Source: Bacillota bacterium
Lineage (GTDB): Bacteria > Bacillota > Clostridia > Oscillospirales > Acutalibacteraceae
Direction of reading: 5' to 3'
NCBI GenBank assembly: GCA_023458755.1
Contig: JAEWYE010000036.1
Location: forward strand, 1 to 40,317
Length of the DNA stretch: 40,317 nucleotides
Part shown: one piece after another, positions 1-7,966 of the stretch
Position numbering within the stretch: position 1 is the stretch's first letter
How the letters are laid out: the number at the start of each line of letters is the position of its first letter
Made by a program: the position numbers and the translations under genes
The notes under the pieces: model-generated
The model's input: the letters and a program-made list of their open reading frames with translations, nothing else
Told to the model about the DNA's origin: nothing
Databases searched by the model: none

Positions 1-28
1 TGTAAGCAGTCAAGTAAAACCAGCAGAT

Positions 29-48
29 TTTCGCCACAAACCATACAA
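29..48. repeat. IS21 left-end internal repeat (L1)
   Basis: A 20-bp motif whose reverse complement differs at one base from the right-end copy at 2397-2416. It is a probable IstA binding site. Confidence 0.75.
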
Positions 49-59
49 CTTTTTACGTG

Positions 60-800
60 TTAGAAATCGGTGATAGATTTGCGGTGTTCCAGGCGATAAC
101 TTTTGCCTGTCATGTTGATAATTTCACAGTGGTGAATAAGTCGGTCGAGAATGGCAGTAGTGATGGTAGCATCACCCAGAAAGTCTGCCCATTCATCAAA
201 CCCCTTGTTTGATGTCAGAATCATCGATGTTTTTTCGGATTGTGCAGATACAAAACTGAAAAACAAATTTGCTTCGGTGTTGGTTAATGGCAAAAATCCA
301 ACTTCATCTACGATGATCAACGCAGCACTGTTCAATATTTTTAAGCGTCGCCTGCTCTGAACAGAGATAGTTTCCGTTTTCAGTAATTTGATTAATTCGT
401 CCAAGGTAGTAAACGTCACTGCATAGCCTAAATCCAGTGCTTTTACCCCTAAGGCAATGGCTAAATGGGTTTTCCCAATGCCGGGAGGCCCAAGAAAGCA
501 AACATTGTATGCCTGTTCTACCCAGGTCATGTCGCACAACCGCAGTAGTTGTGGCTTGGATATGCTGGTCTGAAAGCCAAAGTCAAACTGCTCTATGGTT
601 TTGACAGATGGAAGATTGGCTCGTTTGCGTCGCATCAGAATCTGCTTTTCTGTTCGTTGATTCAGCTGATACTGCAAAAACGATTCCACACACTCTAAGG
701 GTGTGGGTGAAGTGTTTTCAGCAAACAAGTCATCAAAATCGACAGGCACCAATCGTAATGTTTTTAGCAAAGTTTCAATATGTAGCTGACGCTCATTCAT
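60..800 (-). CDS. istB: IS21-family helper ATPase IstB
   Basis: AAA+ ATPase of the DnaC/IstB type that assists IstA in target selection and transposition of IS21-like elements. The 246-aa protein shows Walker A GPPGIGKT at about residues 104-111 and a Walker B ending in IIVDE at about 162-166, inside the conserved core. The length matches the family (about 240-260 aa), so it looks intact. The start codon overlaps the end of istA by 4 bp (ATGA type), indicating translational coupling. Expression would come from the istA promoter at the right end of the element. Confidence 0.95.
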   Translation of the reverse strand: MNERQLHIETLLKTLRLVPVDFDDLFAENTSPTPLECVESFLQYQLNQRTEKQILMRRKRANLPSVKTIEQFDFGFQTSISKPQLLRLCDMTWVEQAYNVCFLGPPGIGKTHLAIALGVKALDLGYAVTFTTLDELIKLLKTETISVQSRRRLKILNSAALIIVDEVGFLPLTNTEANLFFSFVSAQSEKTSMILTSNKGFDEWADFLGDATITTAILDRLIHHCEIINMTGKSYRLEHRKSITDF

Positions 801-2308
801 TGTAGACCGCCTGCCTTCGCATACTCATCCAAGGAACGTTTCTGGGTGGTTACGTGGTATTTCTTGTTGCTGACCGGAAGTACATTTTCAGGTGGGTCAA
901 CATCCGGATGCGCTTGATTTGTAAGAAAATCTCTCACATAGTTGGCACTGTACAGGCGGTTCTTCCCGCAAAAATCAATAGCTTCTAACACGGAAATCTT
1001 ACCAAATTGCTCAAAGAGCTGCTGCAGTATTTGAAACTGGTCACGGCTGTACCGCCTTTTTTGAATGCGTATTTCCTGTAAAAAAGCTGTGGCCTGCATA
1101 TCCAGCAGTTCATTCAATTTCTGCTGCCAAGCATCAATGCTGCTCTCACGGTCTCTGCCATGATTGGTACTTTTAATCAGCAATCCACGTCCGGGCGAGA
1201 TGGTATGTTCACAAATGACCGCATCTCCAAATGCATCGGAAATAATTAGTTTTCCATCTTGAACAGCAATACGAACTTCCTTTTCTTTGTTGAATGTGCC
1301 TAATGGTACCGAGTAGCGGTTGCTGTCATAAACGATGGTATTGTCTTTTCGCACAGTACGGTATACATCGGTGTTTTCATAGATGGGTATTGCCGGTAAA
1401 GCGCGCAGCATATCCCGTTCCTCTTCGAAAACCTCAGCAGGCACACGCTTTGTGGTGCCATGCACCTTGGCATTACCTGTCCGGTCAAGCCAATCAAGGA
1501 AAGAACCGTTGAGTATATCCTCATCCACAAACAATCGATTCGCTAAAAAATTGTATTTGATGTATTTCACTACATTCTCAATTTTTCCTTTGCTTTCCGG
1601 ATCTGCTTTTCGACAAAGGTAGATTTTGAAATCATACTCCTGACGAAATTTCTCAAATTCATAAGTGTGGATGATGTCTCCGGCGTTTTCACTTACGCAT
1701 ACAATGCTGTCCTGGTCAAAAACCAGTTCATATGGCATTCCGCCTATGTAGGAAAAGCAGCCATGGCAGGCATTGACCAAGTCGGTTGTGGTAAAAGGAC
1801 GTGCCTGCAATACGCCCCATTTGAAGCGAGAATGGGATAACACAAAAGCTGCCACATACACTTTGGTTTTGCCGCCATCGATATTTCGCAGTGCCAATTC
1901 ACCGAAATCTACTTGAATTTGCTGTCCCATGGGCAGTTCTTCCACTGCTTCGTAATCTCGGGGACGATTACTTTTCAGCAGGTGATATTGTTCTCGCAAT
2001 TCTTTTACATAACGGCTGACCGTGCGCTCCTTAAATCCCTGATGATATTGCTCCTGCAGCCAATCCTGTATTTGTGCAGCCGTAATCGACGGGAATTGCC
2101 GTATCCAGCCGATGATGACGCTCTGATATTCGTCAATTGCCTGCTTGCGCTGAACTGAATACAAGCGTGCATCGAATTCTTCTGCTGTCATATTCCAGTA
2201 GCGAGTGACTGTTTCACGATTGATTCCCAGTTGCTTGGCACATCTTGATTTTGAAAATCCCAGCTCTTTTAACTGCATAATTTGATGATACATCTTAAAC
2301 CCCTTCAT
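797..2308 (-). CDS. istA: IS21-family transposase IstA
   Basis: DDE transposase of IS21-like elements, 503 aa. The N-terminus holds a helix-turn-helix (about residues 10-40, with LGFSKSRCAKQLGINRETV) for binding the terminal repeats. The RNase-H-like core contains a probable catalytic triad: D134 in VDFGE, D198 in VFDQD and E244 in SKGKIEN. No frameshift or stop is seen, so the element may be active. Two starts are possible: ATG at 2308 with AGGAAGG eight bases upstream, and ATG at 2293 behind a GGGG run. The latter would give the MYHQI N-terminus common in relatives. Confidence 0.95.
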   Translation of the reverse strand: MKGFKMYHQIMQLKELGFSKSRCAKQLGINRETVTRYWNMTAEEFDARLYSVQRKQAIDEYQSVIIGWIRQFPSITAAQIQDWLQEQYHQGFKERTVSRYVKELREQYHLLKSNRPRDYEAVEELPMGQQIQVDFGELALRNIDGGKTKVYVAAFVLSHSRFKWGVLQARPFTTTDLVNACHGCFSYIGGMPYELVFDQDSIVCVSENAGDIIHTYEFEKFRQEYDFKIYLCRKADPESKGKIENVVKYIKYNFLANRLFVDEDILNGSFLDWLDRTGNAKVHGTTKRVPAEVFEEERDMLRALPAIPIYENTDVYRTVRKDNTIVYDSNRYSVPLGTFNKEKEVRIAVQDGKLIISDAFGDAVICEHTISPGRGLLIKSTNHGRDRESSIDAWQQKLNELLDMQATAFLQEIRIQKRRYSRDQFQILQQLFEQFGKISVLEAIDFCGKNRLYSANYVRDFLTNQAHPDVDPPENVLPVSNKKYHVTTQKRSLDEYAKAGGLQ

Positions 2309-2374
2309 TTCGTCAGCCTTCCTATGCTTGATACTTTCATTGTATCAGTTGGCTGACCTCTTTTGTGATTTAAG

Positions 2375-2441
2375 TTGTATGGTCGTTGGCGAAAACCTGT
2401 ATGGTTTGTGGCGAAACCTTGTATGTTTTCATTGGCGGAAA
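2375..2441. repeat. IS21 right-end repeats R1-R3
   Basis: Three tandem, imperfect copies of the terminal motif, with core GTATGG...TGGCGAAA, lie at 2375-2394, 2397-2416 and 2419-2441. R2 is nearly identical to the left-end copy at 29-48. Such multiple terminal repeats are the known transposase-binding sites of IS21-family elements. Confidence 0.75.
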
Positions 2442-2716
2442 TCGGTATGCTTTATTTTACCATTTACAATATGGTCTTGATACAAACGAGCGCTCTTCAT
2501 TCTATCTGAAAACTCATCTAAACTATTTAAACTTTTTCGCCTATTTTCAAGGTTTAAAAAAAATTGATTGCACGATGCTTCATACTTTTTTTTAAATTCA
2601 TAAGCTGTTTCAAGCTTTTTCTTCAACTCTCGAATTTCATCATTTAAGTCATCAATTTTATTTTCATAATACCGAATACTGCTTCTGAGTTCTTCACGCT
2701 GTGCAACTATCTCCAT
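2429..2716 (-). pseudogene. Small coiled-coil protein, 3' end replaced by the IS21 tip
   Basis: A 95-codon reading frame starting with ATG at 2716, behind AAAGG. Residues 10-45 are rich in charged heptads (EIRELKKKLETAYEFKKK), suggesting a coiled coil. The IS21 right tip lies at 2468, so only about 82 codons are native. The last 12 residues (VNGKIKHTDFRQ) are read from the insertion sequence, and the stop codon at 2429 lies inside IS repeat R3. The native gene was probably longer. I do not recognise the family. The product may still be made as a short fusion peptide. Confidence 0.55.
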
Positions 2717-3035
2717 TGAATTTGTTATCCTTTCATTTTTGAGTTTTTACTTGGATACTATCAATTTATTCTTTTATTTTGATAGATAAAGTCACTAAAG
2801 ATATAATACCGATTAATGCTATAGTATTAATATTCATATTATACCAATTTATGGAATAGTTCAAGGTATATATTACTTTTTCAAAAGAAGCAGCTCGCAA
2901 GCTGCGAAAACGGCAGAAAGCAGTTTTCCGCAATACAGCAGCCCGAACAGTCCACGTAAAACCGTCGTTTTGTAGTGGCTTGAGAGCTGTTGCGTTACTT
3001 GTGCCAAACAGACATTTTAAATAAAATTGACGACA
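2717..3035. other. Intergenic stretch without a convincing gene
   Basis: A minus-strand frame of 90 codons crosses this stretch, but it has no good ribosome site, and much of it is an inverted-repeat-rich patch (GCAGCTCGCAAGCTGC near 2890-2905). A 23-codon tail starting at ATG 2837 is hydrophobic (NTIALIGIISLVTLSIKI) and could be a tiny membrane peptide upstream of the truncated coiled-coil gene, but nothing else supports it. Confidence 0.4.
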
Positions 3036-3071
3036 CAAAAAGAGCCACGAAACATTTTAGTTTCGTGGCTC
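3036..3071 (-). terminator. Intrinsic terminator of tRNA-Leu
   Basis: A 12-bp perfect stem (GAGCCACGAAAC at 3042-3053 with its complement at 3060-3071), a 6-nt loop, and a run of five U on the minus strand at 3037-3041. It lies directly after the tRNA 3' CCA. Confidence 0.85.
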
Positions 3072-3074
3072 AAC

Positions 3075-3160
<86 letters not shown>

Positions 3161-3167
3161 ATATTTA

Positions 3168-3197
3168 CATGCTCATTTGAGAAATCAAGTGAGCATG
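3168..3197 (-). other. Hairpin in the tRNA-Leu 5' leader
   Basis: 13-nt arms (3168-3180 and 3185-3197) with one G-U pair and a 4-nt loop, between the promoter and the mature tRNA 5' end. There is no U tract, so this is not a terminator. It may be a processing determinant of the pre-tRNA leader. Confidence 0.5.
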
Positions 3198-3203
3198 TAT
3201 GCT

Positions 3204-3232
3204 ATTATATAAGATTATTGCCATAATTGCAA
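3204..3232 (-). promoter_or_regulatory. Sigma-A promoter of tRNA-Leu
   Basis: On the minus strand, TTGCAA (3227-3232), a 17-bp spacer, then a perfect TATAAT (3204-3209). It lies about 45 bp upstream of the tRNA. Confidence 0.75.
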
Positions 3233-3425
3233 GGGGTATCCACTTGTTTTACGCAGTCAGCTATGAATGAAACTGAAAATGAAAGCACACTAATAAAAAA
3301 TCATGTCACCTATTTCTACACCTTCCCCATTGCTTCCCTTATAACAGTTCCTTCTACAAACCGCTTTTTAATCAAGAGCCAGCTATAGTGAAAATCCTAT
3401 ATGAGAGAATACTAAATTCAAATGA

Positions 3426-4013
3426 CTAATCACAGGTGCCGTTTTCAAAAGATGACTTGCCGTTCATCAAAACCCGAAGCATTAGCTTGGCCAGTTCTTC
3501 GGCAGATTTCTCCATTCCGTCTTTCAGCCATTGTTTAATCATTCCGATAAATCCGCTTGCAAAAAACAGGAATACATACTGCGCATCTTCCGTACTTAAA
3601 GATTCGCTTACCGCGGTTGGCAGCAACTGCTGCTGACCAAACACATGAATAATTTCCTGCTGAAACTCGATATCCCCATTCGAATTCAGCAGCATGTCGC
3701 ACAAGTCTGAATTTTTCTTAACATATTCCAGAATCTTGACAAGCACTTCCGGCTGCATGTTTGCTCCGCCGCGAAGATTATAGCTGCTCAAATACGCATT
3801 TACATCGTCAATCAGGTCATTTTCAATCTGGTGGAGCAAATCGTATTGATCCGAGTAATGCGCGTAAAAGGTTGCGCGGTTCACATCCGCGCCTTCGCAG
3901 ATTTCTTTTATGGAGATCTTTGAAATGGACTTTTCCTTTAAAAGCCGGATAAAGCTTTCCTTTATGACCATGATAGTATATTTGACCCGTCTGTCCGTTT
4001 TTTCCTCTTTCAT
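3426..4013 (-). CDS. TetR/AcrR-family transcriptional regulator
   Basis: A 195-aa one-component repressor, probably controlling the divergent ABC transporter. The N-terminal helix-turn-helix spans roughly residues 25-55 (SISKISIKEICEGADVNRAT, followed by FYAHYSDQYDLL), the classic TetR signature. The C-terminal helical domain ends in FFASGFIGMIKQWLKDG, typical of the DhaS/YfiR-like subgroup. I chose ATG 4013 because GGAG sits eight bases upstream; an in-frame upstream start at 4061 would add 16 residues with no ribosome site. It is transcribed away from the ABC genes across a 168-bp gap holding a perfect palindrome. The ligand is unknown; a drug or envelope-active peptide is plausible. Confidence 0.88.
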   Translation of the reverse strand: MKEEKTDRRVKYTIMVIKESFIRLLKEKSISKISIKEICEGADVNRATFYAHYSDQYDLLHQIENDLIDDVNAYLSSYNLRGGANMQPEVLVKILEYVKKNSDLCDMLLNSNGDIEFQQEIIHVFGQQQLLPTAVSESLSTEDAQYVFLFFASGFIGMIKQWLKDGMEKSAEELAKLMLRVLMNGKSSFENGTCD

Positions 4014-4071
4014 TCTACCCACTCCTACAAACTTTTGACATTTATTCAACAGATTCCGCAAATCCGTTGCC

Positions 4072-4102
4072 CAACAAACAGATTTTAAATATCTGTTTGT
4101 TG
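4072..4102. promoter_or_regulatory. Putative TetR operator (perfect inverted repeat)
   Basis: The arms CAACAAACAGAT (4072-4083) and ATCTGTTTGTTG (4091-4102) are perfect 12-bp complements around a 7-bp AT spacer. The right arm overlaps the -35 box of the ABC promoter and the site is 58 bp from the regulator start, so binding could repress both genes. Confidence 0.75.
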
Positions 4103-4128
4103 TATTTATTACATAATGTTATTATACT
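4100..4128 (+). promoter_or_regulatory. Sigma-A promoter of the TetR-linked ABC operon
   Basis: TTGTAT (4100-4105), a 17-bp spacer and TATACT (4123-4128). The -35 box lies within the right arm of the operator palindrome. Confidence 0.65.
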
Positions 4129-4157
4129 ATACTAAAGATAAATAATCAACATTATGT
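4111..4157. repeat. Second inverted repeat in the ABC leader
   Basis: ACATAATGTT (4111-4120) is perfectly complementary to AACATTATGT (4148-4157), with a 27-bp AT-rich spacer spanning the -10 region. It is unrelated in sequence to the operator at 4072-4102 and may be two half-sites of another regulator. Confidence 0.5.
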
Positions 4158-4181
4158 CTAATAATTATCGGAGGATTCTGC

Positions 4182-4883
4182 ATGGCATTTATCGACTTTA
4201 AAGATGTAAAAAAGGAGTATACAATTGGAGATGTAAAAATCACGGCTGTTAAAGGTTGTTCCTTCTCTGTAGAAAAAGGGGAGCTGGTTGTCATACTCGG
4301 CTCATCCGGTGCGGGCAAAACAACCGTTTTGAATCTGCTGGGCGGCATGGATACCCCCAGCGGAGGCAGTATCACCGTAGACGGCAGTGAAATTCATAAA
4401 TACGGCAAAAGGCAGCTGGTAAATTACAGGCGCAACGATATCGGCTTCGTTTTTCAGTTTTACAATCTTGTAGGAAATTTGACCGCATTGGAAAACGTGG
4501 AGCTGGCCTGCCAGATTTGCCGCAGCCCACTCGACCCGAAAAATGTATTGGAACAAGTAGATTTAGCGGAGCGGGTTTCCAATTTTCCGGCTCAGCTATC
4601 AGGAGGGGAACAGCAGCGTGTCGCTATCGCCAGAGCGGTTGCGAAAAATCCAAAACTGCTTTTATGCGACGAACCTACCGGTGCGCTTGACAGCGTAACC
4701 GGTCAGCGGATTATCGAACTTTTGCAGACCACCTGCCGGAAAATGGGCACCACAACGATTTTAATCACGCATAACGCGGCAATTGCGGATGTTGCGGATA
4801 AAGTCATCCACATCAAAAACGGAACCGTTAGCGACATTGTCCGCAACGAGCACCCGAAACGAGCCGACGAGATTGTGTGGTGA
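4182..4883 (+). CDS. ABC transporter ATP-binding protein (MacB/LolD type)
   Basis: A 233-aa cytoplasmic ATPase that powers the FtsX-type permease encoded next. Walker A GSSGAGKT is at 40-47, the ABC signature LSGGE at 139-143, and Walker B LLLCDEP near 159-165 followed by TGALD. These are the hallmarks of the MacB/LolD/BceA class, which works by mechanotransmission rather than classical import. GGAGG lies seven bases before the ATG. The stop overlaps the upstream GTG codons of the permease frame, so the two are co-translated. It is probably repressed by the divergent TetR protein. Confidence 0.93.
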   Translation: MAFIDFKDVKKEYTIGDVKITAVKGCSFSVEKGELVVILGSSGAGKTTVLNLLGGMDTPSGGSITVDGSEIHKYGKRQLVNYRRNDIGFVFQFYNLVGNLTALENVELACQICRSPLDPKNVLEQVDLAERVSNFPAQLSGGEQQRVAIARAVAKNPKLLLCDEPTGALDSVTGQRIIELLQTTCRKMGTTTILITHNAAIADVADKVIHIKNGTVSDIVRNEHPKRADEIVW

Positions 4884-4888
4884 CCGGT

Positions 4889-7800
4889 ATGCTGTTTAAA
4901 AACTCTTTGATGAAAATAAAAAAATCCTTCGGTCGGTTTATCTCTTTGTTTATTATTGTTATGGTCGGTGTCGGTTTCTTTGCGGGGATTCGTGAAAGTG
5001 CACCGGACATTGAGGCAACCCTTGATCAGTACAACAGCGCAAATAAAGTGATGGACTTTCAAATCGTGAGTACTTTAGGGCTCACGGATGCCGATGTGAA
5101 CGCGCTCAAAACGGTAAACCATATAAAATCCGTGCAGCCCGGCTATTCTTTGGATGTTCTGGTTCAGGGCAAGGCTGTACGGATTCATGCAATTGACACA
5201 TCGGTCAACACGATCCGCCTGATGGCGGGGCGTATGCCGACGGCCGATAACGAATGTGTCGCGGACAGCAGAACTTATAAAATCGGAGATACCGTCCATA
5301 TAGAAAGCGATGTAAGCGACAAGCTCAAGAACAAGCAATTCCGTGTTGTCGGCACCGCAGAGTCTCCCTTGTATTTATCAAAGGATTACGGGACAACTAC
5401 AGTCGGAGACGGAAAATTGTCCTCGTTTCTTTTCATTGGTAAAACCAATTTTACGATGGATGCCTATACCCAAATCGCCGTCACCTGTGACGGAACAGAT
5501 GGTGTCGGAGCGTTTTCCGAGCAATACAGCGGCATTACGGCACAGGTGAATAACGAGCTGCTCAAGATGAAATCCGGCAGGGAAACCGCTCGTTATCAGG
5601 AAATTTACCAAAAGGCATTCAATGAAATCGACAAGAACGAGAAAAAGCTGAAAGATGAAAAGACAAAAGCGGAAAAAGAACTTTCCGATGCAAAAGCAAA
5701 GCTGGATGACAGTTCCCTCAAGCTAAGCAGTGCAAAAAAACAGCTTGCAAAGAATGAGGCGGATTTGCAGCAGCAAACAAAATCCCAAAACGCGTCATTT
5801 CAGACTGCAAAGGAAAAAACAGCGGACGGCTGGAAGCAAATTGATTCCGCCCTGCAAAGCAACGGGCTTACCCGGGAAGATGTGAATGCCAAAGTCAGCG
5901 CGCTGAACTCCGGCATCCAAGCCATGAAAGCGCAGCAAAACGCACTTCCTTCCAACAGTCCCGAATACAGCCAGCTTGGTGCGCAAATCGGTCAATATAC
6001 CGCTACGTATCAAGGTCTGGTGAAGCTTCAAACCTCCATTCAGGCACTGACAGCACAGGAAACCCAACTGAATACGGGGATTTCTGTCTTTCAAGCTCAA
6101 ATTGCGAAAGCCGAACAGAAAATTGCAGACGGAAAAGCTGAACTCGCGAAGAATGGAAAAAAATTAGCAGACGGTTATACCGAATACAACAAAAACGCAG
6201 ATGAGTTTCATACCAAGATGGCGGACGCACAGGCAAAAATCGATGACGCAAAGAAAAAACTCTCTGATATCGAAAAGGCGAAGTGGACCATTTTGGATCG
6301 AAAGACGATTGTTGCGGGTTATCATGACCTGAAATCCGGCGCGGATACCATCCGCTCAATTGCCGCGGTATTTCCTCTGTTCTTCATCCTGATTGTAATT
6401 CTGATGACCTCGAATACTATGGCACGCATGATAGCGGAAGAACGCAGTGAACTGGGCACTTTGACTTCTTTGGGATATAACAATGCTCAAATTACCGTTA
6501 CGTATTTGTTGTATGTTTTGTCGGCCACGGTTTTTGGGGCGGTCACCGGTTACTTTATCGGATGCACGATTATTCCCAAAATCATATTTGCCTGTTTCCC
6601 ATACGTTTTTCCCCCGCTGCTTATTCACTATGATTTTGCGGCCTTTTTCCTAATTTTAGCGGTTGCGGTTCTTCTGATGACTGCCGTAACGGTAACCTTC
6701 TGTATGAGCGAGCTAAAACAGCACCCGGCAACGCTGATGCGTCCGGTTCCGCCGAAAAACGGGCAGACCATCGTGTTGGAAACAATCGGGTTTATCTGGA
6801 ATCATCTCTCCTTCACATGGAAAGTCACCATGCGGAATATATTCCGTTTTAAGCAGAGAGTTTTCATGACTATTATCGGTGTCGCAGGCTGTACGGCTCT
6901 GCTGCTCACCGGATTCGGTGTAAAAGACAGTATAAACGGAGTCGCGCAAAAACAGTACGGCGAAATTTTACGGTATCAGGACTTAATGGTTTTGAAAAAT
7001 GATACCAAAGAAATCAGCGGCAATTTAAAAAGCCTGTTCGAAAAGGAAAAAATTCAAAATCCGGTTTTGATCAGTCAAAATGCCTTCACCTGTGAATCCG
7101 GCGGAAAATCGCTCGATAGTTATTTGATTGTCCCCGAAAGCGAAACGAATTTCTACCAGTATTTTCACCTGGCAGATGCGGCAAATGGAACGGACTTAAA
7201 GTTAAACGATAACGGCGTCATTATTTCCCAGAAAATCTCGGAAGCGTACAACGTAGGAAAAGGCGGTAAACTCACCGTAAAAGACGGGGATCATAACGCC
7301 TATACACTTACGGTTTCGGGCGTTGCGGAAAACTATATTGAAAATTATATCTATATGAACAAGGCTCTGTACAGCAAAGTATTCGGAAAATCAACAGACT
7401 ACAATATGGTGGTTTCAAATGACAGCGGAAACGAAAAAACGCTGGCGAAACATCTTCTGGACAGCGGACTGATTATAAGCGTAAATTTCCAAAATGATAT
7501 TCTGCAGCAGGCAAACAAGCAGTACAGCAGTTTAAACAGTGTGGTTATCCTGATTGTCTGCATTGCCTCGCTATTGGCGGTAATTGTTCTTTATAACCTG
7601 ACCTCCATTAATATCAGCGAGCGAAAGCGTGAAATCGCAACCCTGAAGGTTCTTGGATTTTACGACGGAGAAACGAACGAATACATTTACCGCGAGGCGG
7701 CAATTCTGACCTTAATCAGCATTGCGGTGGGGTTGGTTCTTGGAATCGGGCTCCATCACTTTGTAATGAGTCAAATTGAGCGCGAATCGATTGTGTACTT

Positions 7801-7933
7801 TAAAAATATTAAAGTTCTCAGTTTTGTCTGGGCGTTTTTGATCACAATGGTATTTTCCGGTATTATGCAGGTAATCACCTATTTCAAGCTGAAAAAAATC
7901 GATATGATTGAATCCCTGAAATCGGTCGAGTAG
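4889..7933 (+). CDS. Large FtsX-domain ABC transporter permease
   Basis: A membrane partner of the preceding ATPase, 1014 aa if translation starts at ATG 4889. GTG codons at 4877 and 4880 are alternatives, and no clear ribosome site decides. There is a membrane helix near residues 15-35, a long outside domain, a Lys/Glu/Ala-rich coiled coil at about 235-300 and again 395-460, then an FtsX core with helices at about 485-620 that ends before HPATLMRPVPPK. A second half repeats this plan: a helix near 670, an outside domain, and an FtsX core at about 880-1005. The duplicated layout with an extracellular coiled coil matches large Gram-positive FtsX-like permeases. The substrate is unknown; export or envelope sensing is likely. 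Its convergent neighbour is the antiporter. Confidence 0.88.
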   Translation: MLFKNSLMKIKKSFGRFISLFIIVMVGVGFFAGIRESAPDIEATLDQYNSANKVMDFQIVSTLGLTDADVNALKTVNHIKSVQPGYSLDVLVQGKAVRIHAIDTSVNTIRLMAGRMPTADNECVADSRTYKIGDTVHIESDVSDKLKNKQFRVVGTAESPLYLSKDYGTTTVGDGKLSSFLFIGKTNFTMDAYTQIAVTCDGTDGVGAFSEQYSGITAQVNNELLKMKSGRETARYQEIYQKAFNEIDKNEKKLKDEKTKAEKELSDAKAKLDDSSLKLSSAKKQLAKNEADLQQQTKSQNASFQTAKEKTADGWKQIDSALQSNGLTREDVNAKVSALNSGIQAMKAQQNALPSNSPEYSQLGAQIGQYTATYQGLVKLQTSIQALTAQETQLNTGISVFQAQIAKAEQKIADGKAELAKNGKKLADGYTEYNKNADEFHTKMADAQAKIDDAKKKLSDIEKAKWTILDRKTIVAGYHDLKSGADTIRSIAAVFPLFFILIVILMTSNTMARMIAEERSELGTLTSLGYNNAQITVTYLLYVLSATVFGAVTGYFIGCTIIPKIIFACFPYVFPPLLIHYDFAAFFLILAVAVLLMTAVTVTFCMSELKQHPATLMRPVPPKNGQTIVLETIGFIWNHLSFTWKVTMRNIFRFKQRVFMTIIGVAGCTALLLTGFGVKDSINGVAQKQYGEILRYQDLMVLKNDTKEISGNLKSLFEKEKIQNPVLISQNAFTCESGGKSLDSYLIVPESETNFYQYFHLADAANGTDLKLNDNGVIISQKISEAYNVGKGGKLTVKDGDHNAYTLTVSGVAENYIENYIYMNKALYSKVFGKSTDYNMVVSNDSGNEKTLAKHLLDSGLIISVNFQNDILQQANKQYSSLNSVVILIVCIASLLAVIVLYNLTSINISERKREIATLKVLGFYDGETNEYIYREAAILTLISIAVGLVLGIGLHHFVMSQIERESIVYFKNIKVLSFVWAFLITMVFSGIMQVITYFKLKKIDMIESLKSVE

Positions 7934-7966
7934 CCGTAATCCGTCGCGTACCGAAACAACTCTGGA

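Larger units (their letters stand above)
1..2468 (-). mobile_element. Complete IS21-family insertion sequence
   Basis: The element carries an IstA transposase and an IstB ATPase that overlap by 4 bp, the standard IS21 layout. The left tip begins TGTAAGCAG at base 1. The right tip, read as reverse complement from 2468, begins TGTAAATGG. The two ends align over about 50 bp: TGTAA, TAAA, GATTT, CGCCA and ACATACAA or CCATACAA match in register apart from a one-base shift. As usual for IS21, the ends hold repeated transposase-binding motifs: one copy at 29-48 and three at the right end. The size of 2.47 kb is normal for the family. The target-site duplication cannot be checked because the left flank lies outside the window. 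The exact tips are inferred from the alignment. Confidence 0.88.

Noticed and set aside
304..537. Open frame inside istB
   Set aside because: A shadow frame of a well-supported ATPase gene, with no ribosome site and no family features.
2766..3038. 90-codon minus-strand frame before the coiled-coil gene
   Set aside because: It begins inside the tRNA terminator region, lacks a ribosome site and covers an inverted-repeat patch. Only its last 23 codons look like a membrane helix, which is too little to call a gene.
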